Shown here: piece by piece, positions 44,710-52,370 of the stretch
How the letters are laid out: each line of letters starts with the position of its first letter
Position numbering within the stretch: the first letter of the stretch is position 1
Assembly (NCBI GenBank): GCA_902776975.1
Contig: CACYSI010000020.1
Span: 1 to 64,000, forward strand
Source: an uncultured Ruminococcus sp.
GTDB lineage: Bacteria; Bacillota; Clostridia; Oscillospirales; Acutalibacteraceae
Reading direction: 5' to 3'
DNA: 64,000 nucleotides
The notes under the pieces: model-generated
What the model was told of the DNA's origin: nothing
Databases searched by the model: none
The model's input: only the letters and a program-made list of their open reading frames with translations
Translations under genes and position numbers: made by a program

Positions 44710-45506
44710 GCGAGATAAAAAAGGTAGCCTTAGTCACGGGCGGCAGCAGCGGCATAGGCAGAGCGACTGCCGTAAGTCTGCTTGAAAAAGGCTGTACAGT
44801 ATATGAGCTGTCCCGCAGGGATAATCCGCCCGAGGGCGTACACCATATAACCGCCGACATCACCGATGAGGCTCAGGTAAGGAGCGCGGTGGATGAGGTC
44901 ATCAGCCGTGAGGGTCGCATAGATATCCTCGTGAACAACGCGGGCTTCGGTATATCTGGAGCCGCCGAGATGACCGATACCAAGGCGTCTCACGCTCAGC
45001 TCGAGCTCAACCTCTACGGCGCCGATAACGTCACCAGAGCGGTACTGCCGCATATGCGTGAAAAAAAGAGCGGCAGGATAATCTTCGTCAGCTCTATAGC
45101 CGGCATACTGCCGATACCCTTTCAGCTGTGGTACAGCGTCAGCAAGGCGGCTGTAGCCTCGTACGCGCTGGCTCTGCAAAACGAGATACGTCCGTTCGGC
45201 ATAACGGTATGCGCGATACTGCCGGGAGATATAGCCACGGGCTTCACCGACGCGAGAGAGAAGTCCTCAGACGGCGACAATGTCTACGGCGGCAGGATAG
45301 AGCGCTCTGTCAAAACCATGGAAAAGGATGAGCGGGGCGGCATGAGCCCCGACAAGGCGGGCGGTTATATAGCTAAGCTCGCGATGAAAAAACGCACATC
45401 TCCGCTGAAGGCTATAGGGTTCAGCTATAAGGCTGTAGCCGTGCTCTCAAAGCTGCTGCCGCGCAGATTCTCAAACTATATAGTAAGTTTATTATACGCA
45501 AAATAA
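44706..45506 (+). CDS. Short-chain dehydrogenase, possible 3-ketosphinganine-type reductase
   Basis: A 266-aa classical SDR: TGGSSGIG cofactor loop (11-18), NNAG (77-80), catalytic Ser near 130, Tyr143 and Lys147 (YSVSK). The C-terminus is hydrophobic and basic (KAVAVLSKLLPRRFSNYIVSLLYAK), which could touch the membrane. Its start overlaps the oxoamine synthase stop, so the two act in one pathway: synthase makes a 3-keto amine and the SDR would reduce it to the alcohol. This matches the first two steps of sphingoid base synthesis, but the substrate is inferred. Confidence 0.85.
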   Translation: MSEIKKVALVTGGSSGIGRATAVSLLEKGCTVYELSRRDNPPEGVHHITADITDEAQVRSAVDEVISREGRIDILVNNAGFGISGAAEMTDTKASHAQLELNLYGADNVTRAVLPHMREKKSGRIIFVSSIAGILPIPFQLWYSVSKAAVASYALALQNEIRPFGITVCAILPGDIATGFTDAREKSSDGDNVYGGRIERSVKTMEKDERGGMSPDKAGGYIAKLAMKKRTSPLKAIGFSYKAVAVLSKLLPRRFSNYIVSLLYAK

Positions 45507-45528
45507 GGGCTGTCACTCGACAGCCCTT
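45505..45528 (+). terminator. Terminator hairpin, left copy
   Basis: AAGGGCTGTC-ACTC-GACAGCCCTT overlapping the SDR stop codon. The same 24 bp recur 295 bp downstream at 45800-45823, on the other side of the B2 repeat. This copy lacks a T-run. Confidence 0.7.
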
Positions 45529-45537
45529 CAGTCTGTA

Positions 45538-45793
45538 GAAAAACCTATTCTGCCCCCTCTGACGAGGGGGCATGCGGGCAGCACTTCATAAAGAGTGTTT
45601 CATTTTATTCGCGGGGGAGAGATAACGCAGCTTTATAATACAAAGAAAACATCTGACACAATACAGTGAGTAATGATACTTATAATGCGGCTTGAGTCAA
45701 TAATCGGCGTCCGCCTCGCTTAATCGCTCGGCACCTCCCTCGTCAGAGGGAGGTATAAAGACGTACTGCTCCTGTCTGTTGTACTTTTTCGAC
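45538..45793. repeat. MITE-like element, family B, copy 2 (inverted)
   Basis: About 256 bp sharing blocks with 25928-26194 in reverse orientation: the TTCTGCCCCCTCTGACG end, the central CTTATAATGCGGCTTGAG block, the CCTCCCTCGTCAGAGGGAGG hairpin and the far end GTTGTACTTTTTCGAC. The copy has its own interior between blocks. It lies between two identical copies of a terminator hairpin, which suggests insertion into that terminator. Confidence 0.82.
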
Positions 45794-45799
45794 AAGCAG

Positions 45800-45828
45800 A
45801 AGGGCTGTCACTCGACAGCCCTTTTGTT
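45800..45828. terminator. Terminator hairpin, right copy
   Basis: Arms AAGGGCTGTC (45800-45809) and GACAGCCCTT (45814-45823), followed by TTGTT. It can serve the minus-strand gene at 45840 and transcription from the SDR gene. Confidence 0.75.
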
Positions 45829-45839
45829 ATACCCATATC

Positions 45840-46310
45840 CTATTTATCTAAAGTAATAGATTGAAGCATCTCCAAAAACTCGCGGCGGTACTCATCCGCC
45901 TTGTTTTTGCGCGCGGCAAACTGTACCGCGTAGAATTTGCTTTTATACTTGAATACTACCAGATCCGCCGAGTGTACGCTGACAGAGTCGTTGACTCTGT
46001 ACTCAAAGCGAATGCCGTTGGCGTCTTTGGACGCTATCTTGAGCTCATACTCGTTGACGACCTGATAGTTGAGCAGAGTACGGCGCATGCGTGAAGTCAT
46101 CTTGAGCAGGAACGACTCCGCGTCGCCCATAGAGCTGAAGAAGCCGGGCTTGTTCCAACCGACGGAGATAACTATATGTCTGCCGGGATCAAAAACGCCC
46201 CAGCGGTTATCGGGAACACCAAAATACCTCGTCAGCTCAGCCTCGTTCATTTCGTTGTAACCTTCGGGATATGTAAGGTTGATCTCGTTGTTGATCTTGG
46301 CGTTGATCAT
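45840..46310 (-). CDS. Hypothetical protein, 156 aa
   Basis: A soluble alpha/beta protein without signal peptide, membrane segment or Cys. It opens MINAKINNEINLTYPEGYNEM and contains RWGVFDPGRHIVISVGWNKPG, a Met/Arg-rich helix, and the strand pattern DLVVFKYKSKFYAVQFAARK. The beta layout faintly recalls small PsbP/LpqN-type lipid-binding folds, but I cannot assign a family. The ATG at 46310 has AGGAGG seven bases ahead and is better than a TTG two codons earlier. It is a single gene on the minus strand. Confidence 0.7.
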   Translation of the reverse strand: MINAKINNEINLTYPEGYNEMNEAELTRYFGVPDNRWGVFDPGRHIVISVGWNKPGFFSSMGDAESFLLKMTSRMRRTLLNYQVVNEYELKIASKDANGIRFEYRVNDSVSVHSADLVVFKYKSKFYAVQFAARKNKADEYRREFLEMLQSITLDK

Positions 46311-46406
46311 TGTCAATCCTCCTCAAGAGTAATTTAGTAGTACGCGCCTTAGGTTTATTATAATACAAGCAGCTTTGATTGTCGCTGAAGAATCTCAAAA
46401 ACGGGT

Positions 46407-48116
46407 TTATTCTAACAGTTTTTTGACTGCGATGACTCCCAACACGGTCGTGACCGCCGCGACTGCCGCGATACCTACCGCCTTGCGGACGAAGGGCACG
46501 TTGTAGTCAAGGGTCGCGTATGACGGATTGATACTGTGTTTGAGAAGCGGAGAGAGGATCGTGCGCTGGTTTTTCAGCACATCGTTCTTTAGCTTGATAT
46601 CCTTGGATATGACCAGAGTCATACGTTCCGGTACTTTATACGCCTGCCATGTAACCTCGTCGGTAGACGGATCGCCAGTGCGGGCAAACTGCGCCCACAT
46701 AGCCATAACGCGTCTTGAAAGCTCAGCGTCGGCACGCTCGCCGGTATAGATGGTCTCTTCGTGATTGCCGAAGACATACGCGAGCTCTACCGCGTGACAA
46801 GCGCCGCGATAACGCAGAGCCGACGGCTCTATCCAGTAGTACATAAATACCCTGCCGCCGTTACGGCTGTGGCTCTCAGCCTGACGCACCGCCGGCAGAC
46901 GGAACATCATCTCATTGTAGAACTCGGCGATACGCCAGAGCTTATGCCCCTCGAGTCGGGACATAAACTTATTTACGCGATGCTTACCGATAACCGAGAG
47001 CGCCCGCATATCGTTTTCAAACTTAACGGGCATACTGAAACCGAACGGTACTATGCCGCCTACCTCGCCGACCCAATAGTTGATCTCATCGGAGTTGGTG
47101 CCTATGAGCATATCTATATCGGAGGTTACTCCGTCCTTATAAGGTTCATACGGATCGGTCGGTATGAGCTTTCCGTCGCGCTGAGGAAAGTTATTGTACG
47201 AGTCGACGCTTTCGTTGATGACTTTCAGCTCTTCCTCGCTGAGCTTCAGCAGATCGGACATTTTGCGGGTACCGGCAGCCTTGATGAGCCTTGCGGTAAA
47301 CTCTCTGCACTCCTCCTTAGAGAAGGTGAGCGCCACCGAGCCGCTCTCGCCTATCACTCTGCGGAACAGCCCTTTAGCCTCATCTATGATCGGCAGCAGA
47401 GATACGCTGCCGCCTCCGGCTGACTCACCCATCACGGTCACGTTGTCGGGATCGCCGCCGAACGCCTCTATATTGGCGCGCACCCATCTGAGAGCCTCTA
47501 TCTGATCGAGCAGACCGAGGTTAGGCGCGTCGGGATAGTCGCCGCCGCCCTCAAGGTAACTGAGGTCGACAAAGCCCATGAGTCCGACGCGGTAACCGAC
47601 AGTCACCATGATGATATCGGGCTCGGCAGTAACGAAGGCGGAGCCGTCATACATCGGGTCGGCAGTGCCTCCCCAGCCGTATGATCCGCCGTGCAAAAAG
47701 ACGATTACGGGCTTATGCGCCGCTGTACAACCCTTGTTGAGCCATATATTCAGATACAGGCAGTCCTCACCCTGACGGTAGTAGGACGCCTGCTCGGTGC
47801 CCCACTCTGTCTGGATGGGCGACTTACCGTTATAATACGCCTCAAATACGCCGTCGCGATCTTCGACAGCCTCGGGACGCTTCCATCTGAGATCGTCTAC
47901 AGGCGGCTTGGCAAAAGGTACGCCTCTGAACTCCAGTATGTCGCCGCTGAGCTTGCCGACAAAGGTGCCGTTTTTGCACTTCGCGCTCAGCTCAGGGTCA
48001 AAGTCGCCGGTGATCTCACGGTTATCGCCGTACATAGCGGCAAGACGCTCGCGGATATCGGGCTTTGAGCTATCAGAGGATACCTCCGCCGCAACGTTAC
48101 CGTTGTTTATCGCCAT
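46407..48116 (-). CDS. Type B carboxylesterase, C-terminally membrane-anchored
   Basis: A 569-aa alpha/beta-hydrolase of the carboxylesterase/lipase family (COesterase). The oxyanion loop HGGSYGWGG is near 142, the nucleophile Ser232 is in GESAGGG, Glu is in the NSDEINYW region and His in GACHAVELAYVFGN. An unusual tail (AVGIAAVAAVTTVLGVIAVKKLLE) is a single hydrophobic helix, so the enzyme is probably tail-anchored facing the cytoplasm; there is no signal peptide. Its ATG overlaps the NRPS stop by one base (TAATG). In the operon it may release, hydrolyse or trans-esterify the NRPS product. Confidence 0.88.
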   Translation of the reverse strand: MAINNGNVAAEVSSDSSKPDIRERLAAMYGDNREITGDFDPELSAKCKNGTFVGKLSGDILEFRGVPFAKPPVDDLRWKRPEAVEDRDGVFEAYYNGKSPIQTEWGTEQASYYRQGEDCLYLNIWLNKGCTAAHKPVIVFLHGGSYGWGGTADPMYDGSAFVTAEPDIIMVTVGYRVGLMGFVDLSYLEGGGDYPDAPNLGLLDQIEALRWVRANIEAFGGDPDNVTVMGESAGGGSVSLLPIIDEAKGLFRRVIGESGSVALTFSKEECREFTARLIKAAGTRKMSDLLKLSEEELKVINESVDSYNNFPQRDGKLIPTDPYEPYKDGVTSDIDMLIGTNSDEINYWVGEVGGIVPFGFSMPVKFENDMRALSVIGKHRVNKFMSRLEGHKLWRIAEFYNEMMFRLPAVRQAESHSRNGGRVFMYYWIEPSALRYRGACHAVELAYVFGNHEETIYTGERADAELSRRVMAMWAQFARTGDPSTDEVTWQAYKVPERMTLVISKDIKLKNDVLKNQRTILSPLLKHSINPSYATLDYNVPFVRKAVGIAAVAAVTTVLGVIAVKKLLE

Positions 48117-51103
48117 TATCTCTTTCTCCTGAATCTGGTGATTATCTTTTCTATAAATGTGGTCTTCTCCGAAAGCTCGCATCTGAGCTCATCTATATGA
48201 ACATCAGCCTGTGTATCGAACGATACCAGCATGCGCGCTGTCCTGACGAAGAGATCTCTGAATCTTTCCATGCTCTCGTCATTATAACGGCTCGCGGCGT
48301 AGTCTATCATGAGCACGAGACCGTCTGCGCCGTCGAGTATCTCCATATCAAGGATAGTCTGCGAAGCCGCCTGGTTCTGACGGATGTCGATGCTCTCTAC
48401 GTTCATACCGCCGGCGTCCATATCGCGGATATCCTGCTGATACAGCAGATACGCGGATTCGCCGGTAGCTACCGAGCCGGTCTTATCGACATAGGGATAG
48501 ATGCTGTGCTCGATGCCCTTCTGCACCTGCTCCTGCACATCCGCGAAGAGTTCGCGGAGGGTCATATCGGCTGTGAAGTGAACGCCTACAGGCAGCTCAC
48601 GGAACAGCAGACCGACAGATGTCATCATCTCCATGTCGTCGCGTCCGTTATAGTTCCACGACAGCATGACGTCTGGCTTATCGTTATATAAGCCTATGGC
48701 GAGCGCCGCTACGGTGATGAAGAACTCGTTTCGGCTTATCTTATACTGACGCTCGATAGCAGCCATCTGAGCCTGTTCGATGCCCAGATCGGCAAAGATC
48801 TCGCCTAAGTCATTCTCACGCGACTCATGATCCGTCTCGGGATAGCTCGACCACTCTACGCCGTCATAGCGATCCTCAAAGTACTTCTTGCTCTCCTGAT
48901 AGAAGGGCTGGTGTACAGCGTTCTCACGGTTGGCAAGCATGAGATAGTAGTAGTCGGGATCGGGCTGAACGCCCATATATACCTTACCCACGTTGCCCAT
49001 GAACACCTTGAGCGAGGTGCCGTCAAAGAGAGTATGGTGTACGTCAAAGAACACATAACCGTTCTTCTCAGTCTCGAATACGCGGCAGCGGTGCAGCTTG
49101 CCGCCGATTATCTTGAAGGGCTGTACAAGGGTATCCTTGAGGTTTTCAAACTCAAACTCGGTCAGTCTCTCGACCTTGACCTCCTCCAGGACCTCGGGCG
49201 TGTAACGCTGAACGATCTCGCCGTCGTCATTGAAGTGGAAGGTGGTCAGCAGAGCCGGATGATGACGGAGCACTGTCGTCATAGTCTCGGCGAGCTTCTC
49301 CATATCGAACATCTCTTTGTCGAGCTTTTGCATCGAGAAGAGGTTATACATGGTCGATCTGGGGGTATAGAGCTGATAGTCGACCATATAGAGCTGTTCG
49401 TCTGTAAGCGGATGCTCCTGCTTCATCGAATTGGCGTTCTTGACGTCGGGCGACTCGCCGTCGCTGTTCGACTGAGCCTCGATATACAGCTCGGCTATCT
49501 TCTCGGGAGTTCTGCCGCGGAAGATATGGCTCGCGTTGAGTCCCGGTAGACCCGCCTCGGTGATGAGCTTGATAGAGCCTAAGCTGTCGCCGCCCATCTC
49601 ATAGAAGTCGTCGTGTATGCCGACCTGCTCGAGTCCCAAAACACTCTGCATAGCCTTACAGAGCTTCTCCTCGGTCTCGTTTGTAGGAGCGACATAGTCG
49701 GATTTGAAGTCCTTGGTATCGGGCTTGGGCAGAGCCTTGCGGTCCATCTTGCCGTTAGGCTTGAGCGGGACCTTGTCTACCTTCATGAAGAAGGCGGGGA
49801 TCATATAGTAAGGCAGACGCTTAGCGAGATCGGCGCGCAGAGCGACGGGATCGATCTCGATATCATCTATATAATAAGCGCACAGATAGCTCTTGCCGTT
49901 TTCTTCAAAGCCGCGCGCGGCTGCCCACTCTATGCCGAGCGACTGCTTGACCGCAGCCTCGATCTCAGCGGGCTCGATACGGTTACCGTTTATCTTGATC
50001 ATATCGCCGGAGCGGCCTAAGAGCACATAGTTGCCGTCGGGATTCTTGCGGGCGAGGTCACCTGTATGGTAGATACCGCCCACAAACGCCTTTTCGGTCT
50101 CCTCGGGCAGGTTCATATAACCGCGCACATAGGGGTTCTCAAAGCACAGCTCGCCTATCTCACCGTCGGCGGCCTCCTTGCCGTCCTCGGTGATAAGAGT
50201 GATCTTTGTCTCTATCTCGGGCTTACCTATCGGGCAGGTCTCATATTCCTTATCTATCTGGAAAACGCCCACGGCAAAGCCGCTCTCTGACGCCGCGTAG
50301 ATATTGATAAGGTCAAGGTTCTCGTTATAAAGATTGTTTGCCGGCTCACTGCCTACAAACAGCATCCTCAGGAAAGGACCGCTCTTGTTGCCTAACATAC
50401 GGACATAAGAGGGTGTGAGGAAGGTGATGGTGATGCGCTTCTCGAGGAAGAATGCCAACAGCGCCATCGGGTTCTTGATAGTAGCGTAGCTTACTACATA
50501 CATCTTGCCGCCCTGGATGCTGAGCACCTCGAGAATAACTATGACAGAGGCTACAAAGTTCATAGGCGCCAGCAGAGCCAGTCTGTCATTACCTTTAAAG
50601 GGATTTTTTCCGTTTATGCGGATCGACTCTATAGCTCTGCTGAGGTTGCCGTATTCATGCAGTACGCCCTTGGGGTTGCCTGTAGTACCCGAGGTATAGA
50701 TCGCGTACGCGGCGTCATGGGGATCTGTATCGGCATGACCGCTTATGGCCTCTTGATGCATGATCTCTTCCCAGTTAGCGGCGCTGATCTCCGTCTTGCA
50801 TCCGCAGTCCTCGCGGATATACGCGATACGGTCAGGGGCATAGGTGTCCTCTACCAGAGCCCACGCGGCGCCCGCCTTCCATACGCCTATCATGGCGATA
50901 ATGGGCAGGATACCTCTGGGCAGATTCAAGAGCACAAAATCCTCTTTGCCTATATTGATCGACTTTAAATAAGCGTATACGCGGCCGGACATATCATCGA
51001 GCTGCGCGTATGTGATGCCCTTAGAATGCGCGTCGTCGTACAGTATGGAAGCATTGGGCGTGTCTGCGGTATACTGCTCAAGCAGTTCTATAATATTGGT
51101 CAT
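48116..51103 (-). CDS. Single-module NRPS: adenylation - PCP - condensation
   Basis: A 995-aa synthetase. The A domain (1-465) has YTSGTTGNPKG (135-145), YAASESG, YHTGDL, GRSGDMIKINGNRIEP and the catalytic Lys in NGKMDRKALP (450-459). The PCP (470-545) has the phosphopantetheine Ser507 in GGDSLGS. The C domain (565-995) has an intact HHTLFDG motif (689-695). At the A4 core the sequence reads NFVASVIVI, so Val184 stands where alpha-amino-acid-activating domains have the Asp that binds the amino group. The substrate may therefore be an acid without an alpha-amine. The order A-PCP-C, with no thioesterase, implies that the C domain joins the loaded acyl group to a free acceptor. It lies between a STAS gene (7-base gap) and the esterase. 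Confidence 0.9.
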   Translation of the reverse strand: MTNIIELLEQYTADTPNASILYDDAHSKGITYAQLDDMSGRVYAYLKSINIGKEDFVLLNLPRGILPIIAMIGVWKAGAAWALVEDTYAPDRIAYIREDCGCKTEISAANWEEIMHQEAISGHADTDPHDAAYAIYTSGTTGNPKGVLHEYGNLSRAIESIRINGKNPFKGNDRLALLAPMNFVASVIVILEVLSIQGGKMYVVSYATIKNPMALLAFFLEKRITITFLTPSYVRMLGNKSGPFLRMLFVGSEPANNLYNENLDLINIYAASESGFAVGVFQIDKEYETCPIGKPEIETKITLITEDGKEAADGEIGELCFENPYVRGYMNLPEETEKAFVGGIYHTGDLARKNPDGNYVLLGRSGDMIKINGNRIEPAEIEAAVKQSLGIEWAAARGFEENGKSYLCAYYIDDIEIDPVALRADLAKRLPYYMIPAFFMKVDKVPLKPNGKMDRKALPKPDTKDFKSDYVAPTNETEEKLCKAMQSVLGLEQVGIHDDFYEMGGDSLGSIKLITEAGLPGLNASHIFRGRTPEKIAELYIEAQSNSDGESPDVKNANSMKQEHPLTDEQLYMVDYQLYTPRSTMYNLFSMQKLDKEMFDMEKLAETMTTVLRHHPALLTTFHFNDDGEIVQRYTPEVLEEVKVERLTEFEFENLKDTLVQPFKIIGGKLHRCRVFETEKNGYVFFDVHHTLFDGTSLKVFMGNVGKVYMGVQPDPDYYYLMLANRENAVHQPFYQESKKYFEDRYDGVEWSSYPETDHESRENDLGEIFADLGIEQAQMAAIERQYKISRNEFFITVAALAIGLYNDKPDVMLSWNYNGRDDMEMMTSVGLLFRELPVGVHFTADMTLRELFADVQEQVQKGIEHSIYPYVDKTGSVATGESAYLLYQQDIRDMDAGGMNVESIDIRQNQAASQTILDMEILDGADGLVLMIDYAASRYNDESMERFRDLFVRTARMLVSFDTQADVHIDELRCELSEKTTFIEKIITRFRRKR

Positions 51104-51110
51104 AGCGGTA

Positions 51111-51407
51111 TCACTCTAAAGTCAGGATATCCGAGAAGCCTGTTACTTCGAAGATCTCCATAATGATTTCGTTTGAGTTTTTGATGGTCATCTTGCCCTG
51201 AGCGTTCATCTGCTTCTGGAAAGTGAGCAGAACTCTCAGACCTGCGGACGAGATATAATCCAGCTCCTTGAAGTCGAGTACCAGCTCGGTGAGACCTTCG
51301 AGCTCGGGTCTCATCTGAGCCTCAAACTCAGGTGATGTCGAAGTATCCAGTCTGCCGCTTACTGCCGCGCAAAGCACGGTTCCGTCTTTTTTCTTGGTAA
51401 TTGTCAT
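51111..51407 (-). CDS. STAS-domain protein (anti-sigma factor antagonist type)
   Basis: A 98-aa single STAS domain of the SpoIIAA/RsbV kind. LDFKELDYISSAGLRVLL holds the Ser that partner-switching kinases phosphorylate. Such proteins usually release a sigma factor from an anti-sigma kinase, but no kinase, phosphatase or sigma factor is encoded nearby. AAGGAG precedes the ATG, and a perfect sigma-A promoter lies about 70 bases upstream. It is first in an operon with the NRPS, so it may switch the biosynthetic machinery rather than transcription. Confidence 0.88.
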   Translation of the reverse strand: MTITKKKDGTVLCAAVSGRLDTSTSPEFEAQMRPELEGLTELVLDFKELDYISSAGLRVLLTFQKQMNAQGKMTIKNSNEIIMEIFEVTGFSDILTLE

Positions 51408-51473
51408 AGTAAATCTCCTTACTGATTATTTTTAGAATAAAAATGCGCGATAACGCAACATATTATCGGTTTA

Positions 51474-51502
51474 ATTATATTACTAAATATCGTCCGTGTC
51501 AA
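51474..51502 (-). promoter_or_regulatory. Perfect-consensus sigma-A promoter of the STAS-NRPS-esterase operon
   Basis: Minus strand TTGACA (51497-51502), exactly 17 bp, TATAAT (51474-51479). Both hexamers match consensus. Confidence 0.88.
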
Positions 51503-51631
51503 TCAAATAGTTGTCGGATATCAGCATAAAATCGGTTGTTTTTTATCAAAATCAGTCTGCCCTCGGTATATAGGCTGAAAATCCGGTCAGCCGAGGACAC
51601 ATCATGCAGTCCGGATATCCATAATAAGCAA

Positions 51632-51661
51632 AAAGTCCGCCGTAAACTTACAGCGGACTTT
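51632..51661 (-). terminator. Terminator after the NUDIX gene
   Basis: AAAGTCCGC/GCGGACTTT pair around a 12-nt loop, followed on the minus strand by TTTTTGC. Confidence 0.8.
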
Positions 51662-51666
51662 GACAT

Positions 51667-52356
51667 TTATTTCAGCTTATAGAGATTCTCTTTAGCCTTG
51701 CGGACCACGCGCAGATCGTTATCATAGGTACACTTGGTATGGGCTTCTTCCAGATCTACCCATATATAGCTGTCGATCTCTTCGCGCTGCACCGTCACCC
51801 TGTCGCTCATGGTCTGCGCCATGAAGAACACCACGCGCTTGCGTATCTTGCCGAAGGGACAGTAATCTGCGACCTCTCGGAAGGAGTCGATGATCTCTAT
51901 ATCCAGACCCGTCTCTTCCTTGACCTCGCGGATAGCTGTCTGCTGCTCGGTCTCGCCCTTCTCGACATGACCCTTGGGAAAGCTGTAGTTGCGGCCGTTG
52001 TGGTTTCTGACCAGAAGTATCTTATAGCGGCTGCCGCTGCGGTAGATAACTATGGCGCCGCAGCTCTTTTCATACAGGCAGCTCAGCTTTTCGACCTGAG
52101 CGTTTCGCAGAGCCGAGAGCTTCTCCCTTATCATCGGCTCGTAGTAAATCTCTCCCTCGGGAGCTACGATCAGCTTTTCGGAGCCGTCCTTGAAGGCAGC
52201 GACGGCTATGACAACGCCGAACATAAAGTCTTTAAGGGGTTTGCGGGAAATAATATACGAGCTTTTGTTCTTAAAGCTGTCAGCGCTCGCGTAGCCTGAG
52301 TAAAGGCCCTCCGCCAGCGTACCGTATACATTAACCTTGACCTTCTTTGCTATCAT
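51667..52356 (-). CDS. NUDIX hydrolase with an extra N-terminal domain
   Basis: A 229-aa protein. The C-terminal half (about 100-225) is a NUDIX domain with the full box: GHVEKGETEQQTAIREVKEE plus TGLDIEI, which binds Mg2+ and cleaves nucleoside-diphosphate-X compounds. The first 95 residues are not NUDIX; the stretch GVVIAVAAF-DGSEKLIVAPEG resembles a strand pair of inorganic-pyrophosphatase-like proteins, though I see no full active site. GGGGGTGA precedes the ATG. It follows a DHHW gene by 14 bases in the same operon. Confidence 0.85.
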   Translation of the reverse strand: MIAKKVKVNVYGTLAEGLYSGYASADSFKNKSSYIISRKPLKDFMFGVVIAVAAFKDGSEKLIVAPEGEIYYEPMIREKLSALRNAQVEKLSCLYEKSCGAIVIYRSGSRYKILLVRNHNGRNYSFPKGHVEKGETEQQTAIREVKEETGLDIEIIDSFREVADYCPFGKIRKRVVFFMAQTMSDRVTVQREEIDSYIWVDLEEAHTKCTYDNDLRVVRKAKENLYKLK

Positions 52357-52370
52357 TCCGTCTCACCCCC

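Noticed and set aside
48116..51103. The NRPS as a DltA-like D-alanine ligase paired with the MBOAT gene
   Set aside because: DltA is a stand-alone A domain with the pocket Asp; this protein has PCP and C domains and lacks that Asp, and it is in another operon from the MBOAT gene.
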